Source: a virus
Virus record (IMG/VR): IMGVR_UViG_3300048927_000415
Coordinates: 1-38,338 of that record
Length of the DNA: 38,338 nucleotides
Strand: one strand, 5' to 3'
The first letter of the stretch is position 1. Every line of letters begins with the position of its first letter. A model generated the notes under the pieces. The model searched no databases and was not told the DNA's origin. It was given only the letters and a program-made list of their open reading frames with translations. Position numbers and translations under genes: made by a program. This document shows positions 38,191 through 38,338 of this stretch, in pieces.

Positions 38191-38267
38191 TGGTGCACCC
38201 GGCGCGATTCGAACGCGCGACCTCCAGATTAGGAATCCGACGCTCTATCCTGCTGAGCTATGGGTGC
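38191..38267 (-). tRNA. tRNA-Arg(CCU), right chimera (host 5' half, phage 3' half)
   Basis: 77 nt with encoded CCA. Acceptor GCACCCA/CGGGTGC has A3:U70 but an A7-C66 mismatch; the anticodon stem TCGGA/TCTGG contains two wobble pairs (U27:G43 and G29:U41); the T stem GCGCG/CGCGC is perfect. This copy keeps the host promoter and is the phage-restored gene. It is slightly weaker in predicted pairing than the rebuilt original. Confidence 0.92.
38227..38264. repeat. attR core (38-bp direct repeat, right copy)
   Basis: Identical to 272-309; see attL. Host DNA continues to the right of it. Confidence 0.93.
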
Positions 38268-38276
38268 CCGGTGACG

Positions 38277-38305
38277 GCTCTATGCTGCGTCGGCGGCGGG
38301 GTCAA
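38277..38305 (-). promoter_or_regulatory. host promoter of the tRNA-Arg gene
   Basis: Reading leftward, TTGACC (38305-38300) and, after 17 bp, TAGAGC (38282-38277), ten bases before the tRNA 5' end. It lies outside the prophage, so the right-hand tRNA keeps the native promoter. Confidence 0.45.
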
Positions 38306-38338
38306 TTCTTCACTTCGGGGGGGATCACCGGAAAGGGA

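Larger units (their letters stand above)
272..38264. mobile_element. P2-like prophage integrated in tRNA-Arg(CCU)
   Basis: Bounded by a perfect 38-bp direct repeat inside the two tRNA genes. It carries homologues of nearly all P2 morphogenesis genes (Q, P, O, N, M, L, X, R, S, J, I, H, V, W, FI, FII, E/E', T, U, D), a repressor/Cro switch, an Ogr-like late activator, a primase-helicase, an excisionase-like gene and a tyrosine integrase next to attR. I saw no broken structural gene, so the element looks intact. Accessory insertions sit between S and the lysis operon, after D, and in the early operon. Confidence 0.95.

Noticed and set aside
1-38338. CRISPR array, rRNA or riboswitch
   Set aside because: No regularly spaced direct repeats with unique spacers were seen; the only regular repeats are the fibre units and short arm-region motifs. 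No rRNA or riboswitch-like sequence was recognised.

Overview
The window is an essentially complete P2-like (Peduovirus-type) temperate prophage of about 38 kb, inserted in a tRNA-Arg(CCU) gene of a GC-rich alphaproteobacterium. Sphingomonadales is the best guess, from base composition, a phage-borne GapR/DUF2312 gene and the protein style; this is inference and no search was run. A perfect 38-bp direct repeat (272-309 and 38227-38264) marks attL and attR. Only about 270 bp of host DNA on the left and 75 bp on the right are included. A full tRNA cloverleaf can be folded at both ends.

Layout. (1) 313-1159: non-coding left arm with GTNAC repeats, a 24-bp inverted repeat and an AT-rich island, followed by two small + strand genes. 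(2) 1680-9765: head module in P2 order: portal Q and terminase P leftward; O, N, M, L, X, a holin-like gene, R and S rightward. (3) 9863-11456: a two-gene insert, a CD-NTase plus a Cap15-type membrane effector, i.e. a compact CBASS anti-phage system. (4) 11471-13657: leftward lysis operon: endolysin, Rz-like spanin with an Rz1-like lipoprotein embedded in another frame, and a Dam-type methylase. (5) 13790-25113: tail module in the order J, I, H, fibre-assembly gene, two small genes, V, W, FI, FII, E/E', T, U, D; V and W are displaced relative to P2. (6) 25110-27080: leftward three-gene operon of unknown function. (7) 27205-28642: leftward repressor, secreted thermonuclease and PH-domain protein, probably expressed in the lysogen. 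(8) 28727-38156: rightward early operon: Cro-like, CII-like, Ogr-like activator, TOPRIM primase-helicase, small zinc proteins, a zinc-ribbon/GapR fusion, a PAPS-reductase-like PP-loop protein, a beta-class DNA methylase, a TGT/DpdA-like protein, an excisionase-like HTH protein and the integrase.

Control. The S24-type repressor and Cro-like gene are divergent across CTACA/TGTAG operators. The Ogr-like zinc protein probably activates late genes through three GTTGT-N13-ACAAC palindromes. Each palindrome centre lies 56-57 bp from the start codon of P, J or V, and those three starts lack a clear ribosome binding site.

Strongest leads: the prophage-borne CBASS pair; the fixed Ogr-site geometry; the tRNA exchange that creates an Arg(CCU) tRNA with the alanine identity pair G3:U70; the TGT/DpdA-like, PP-loop and methylase cluster; the zinc-GapR fusion; and the unknown three-gene operon at 25110-27080.
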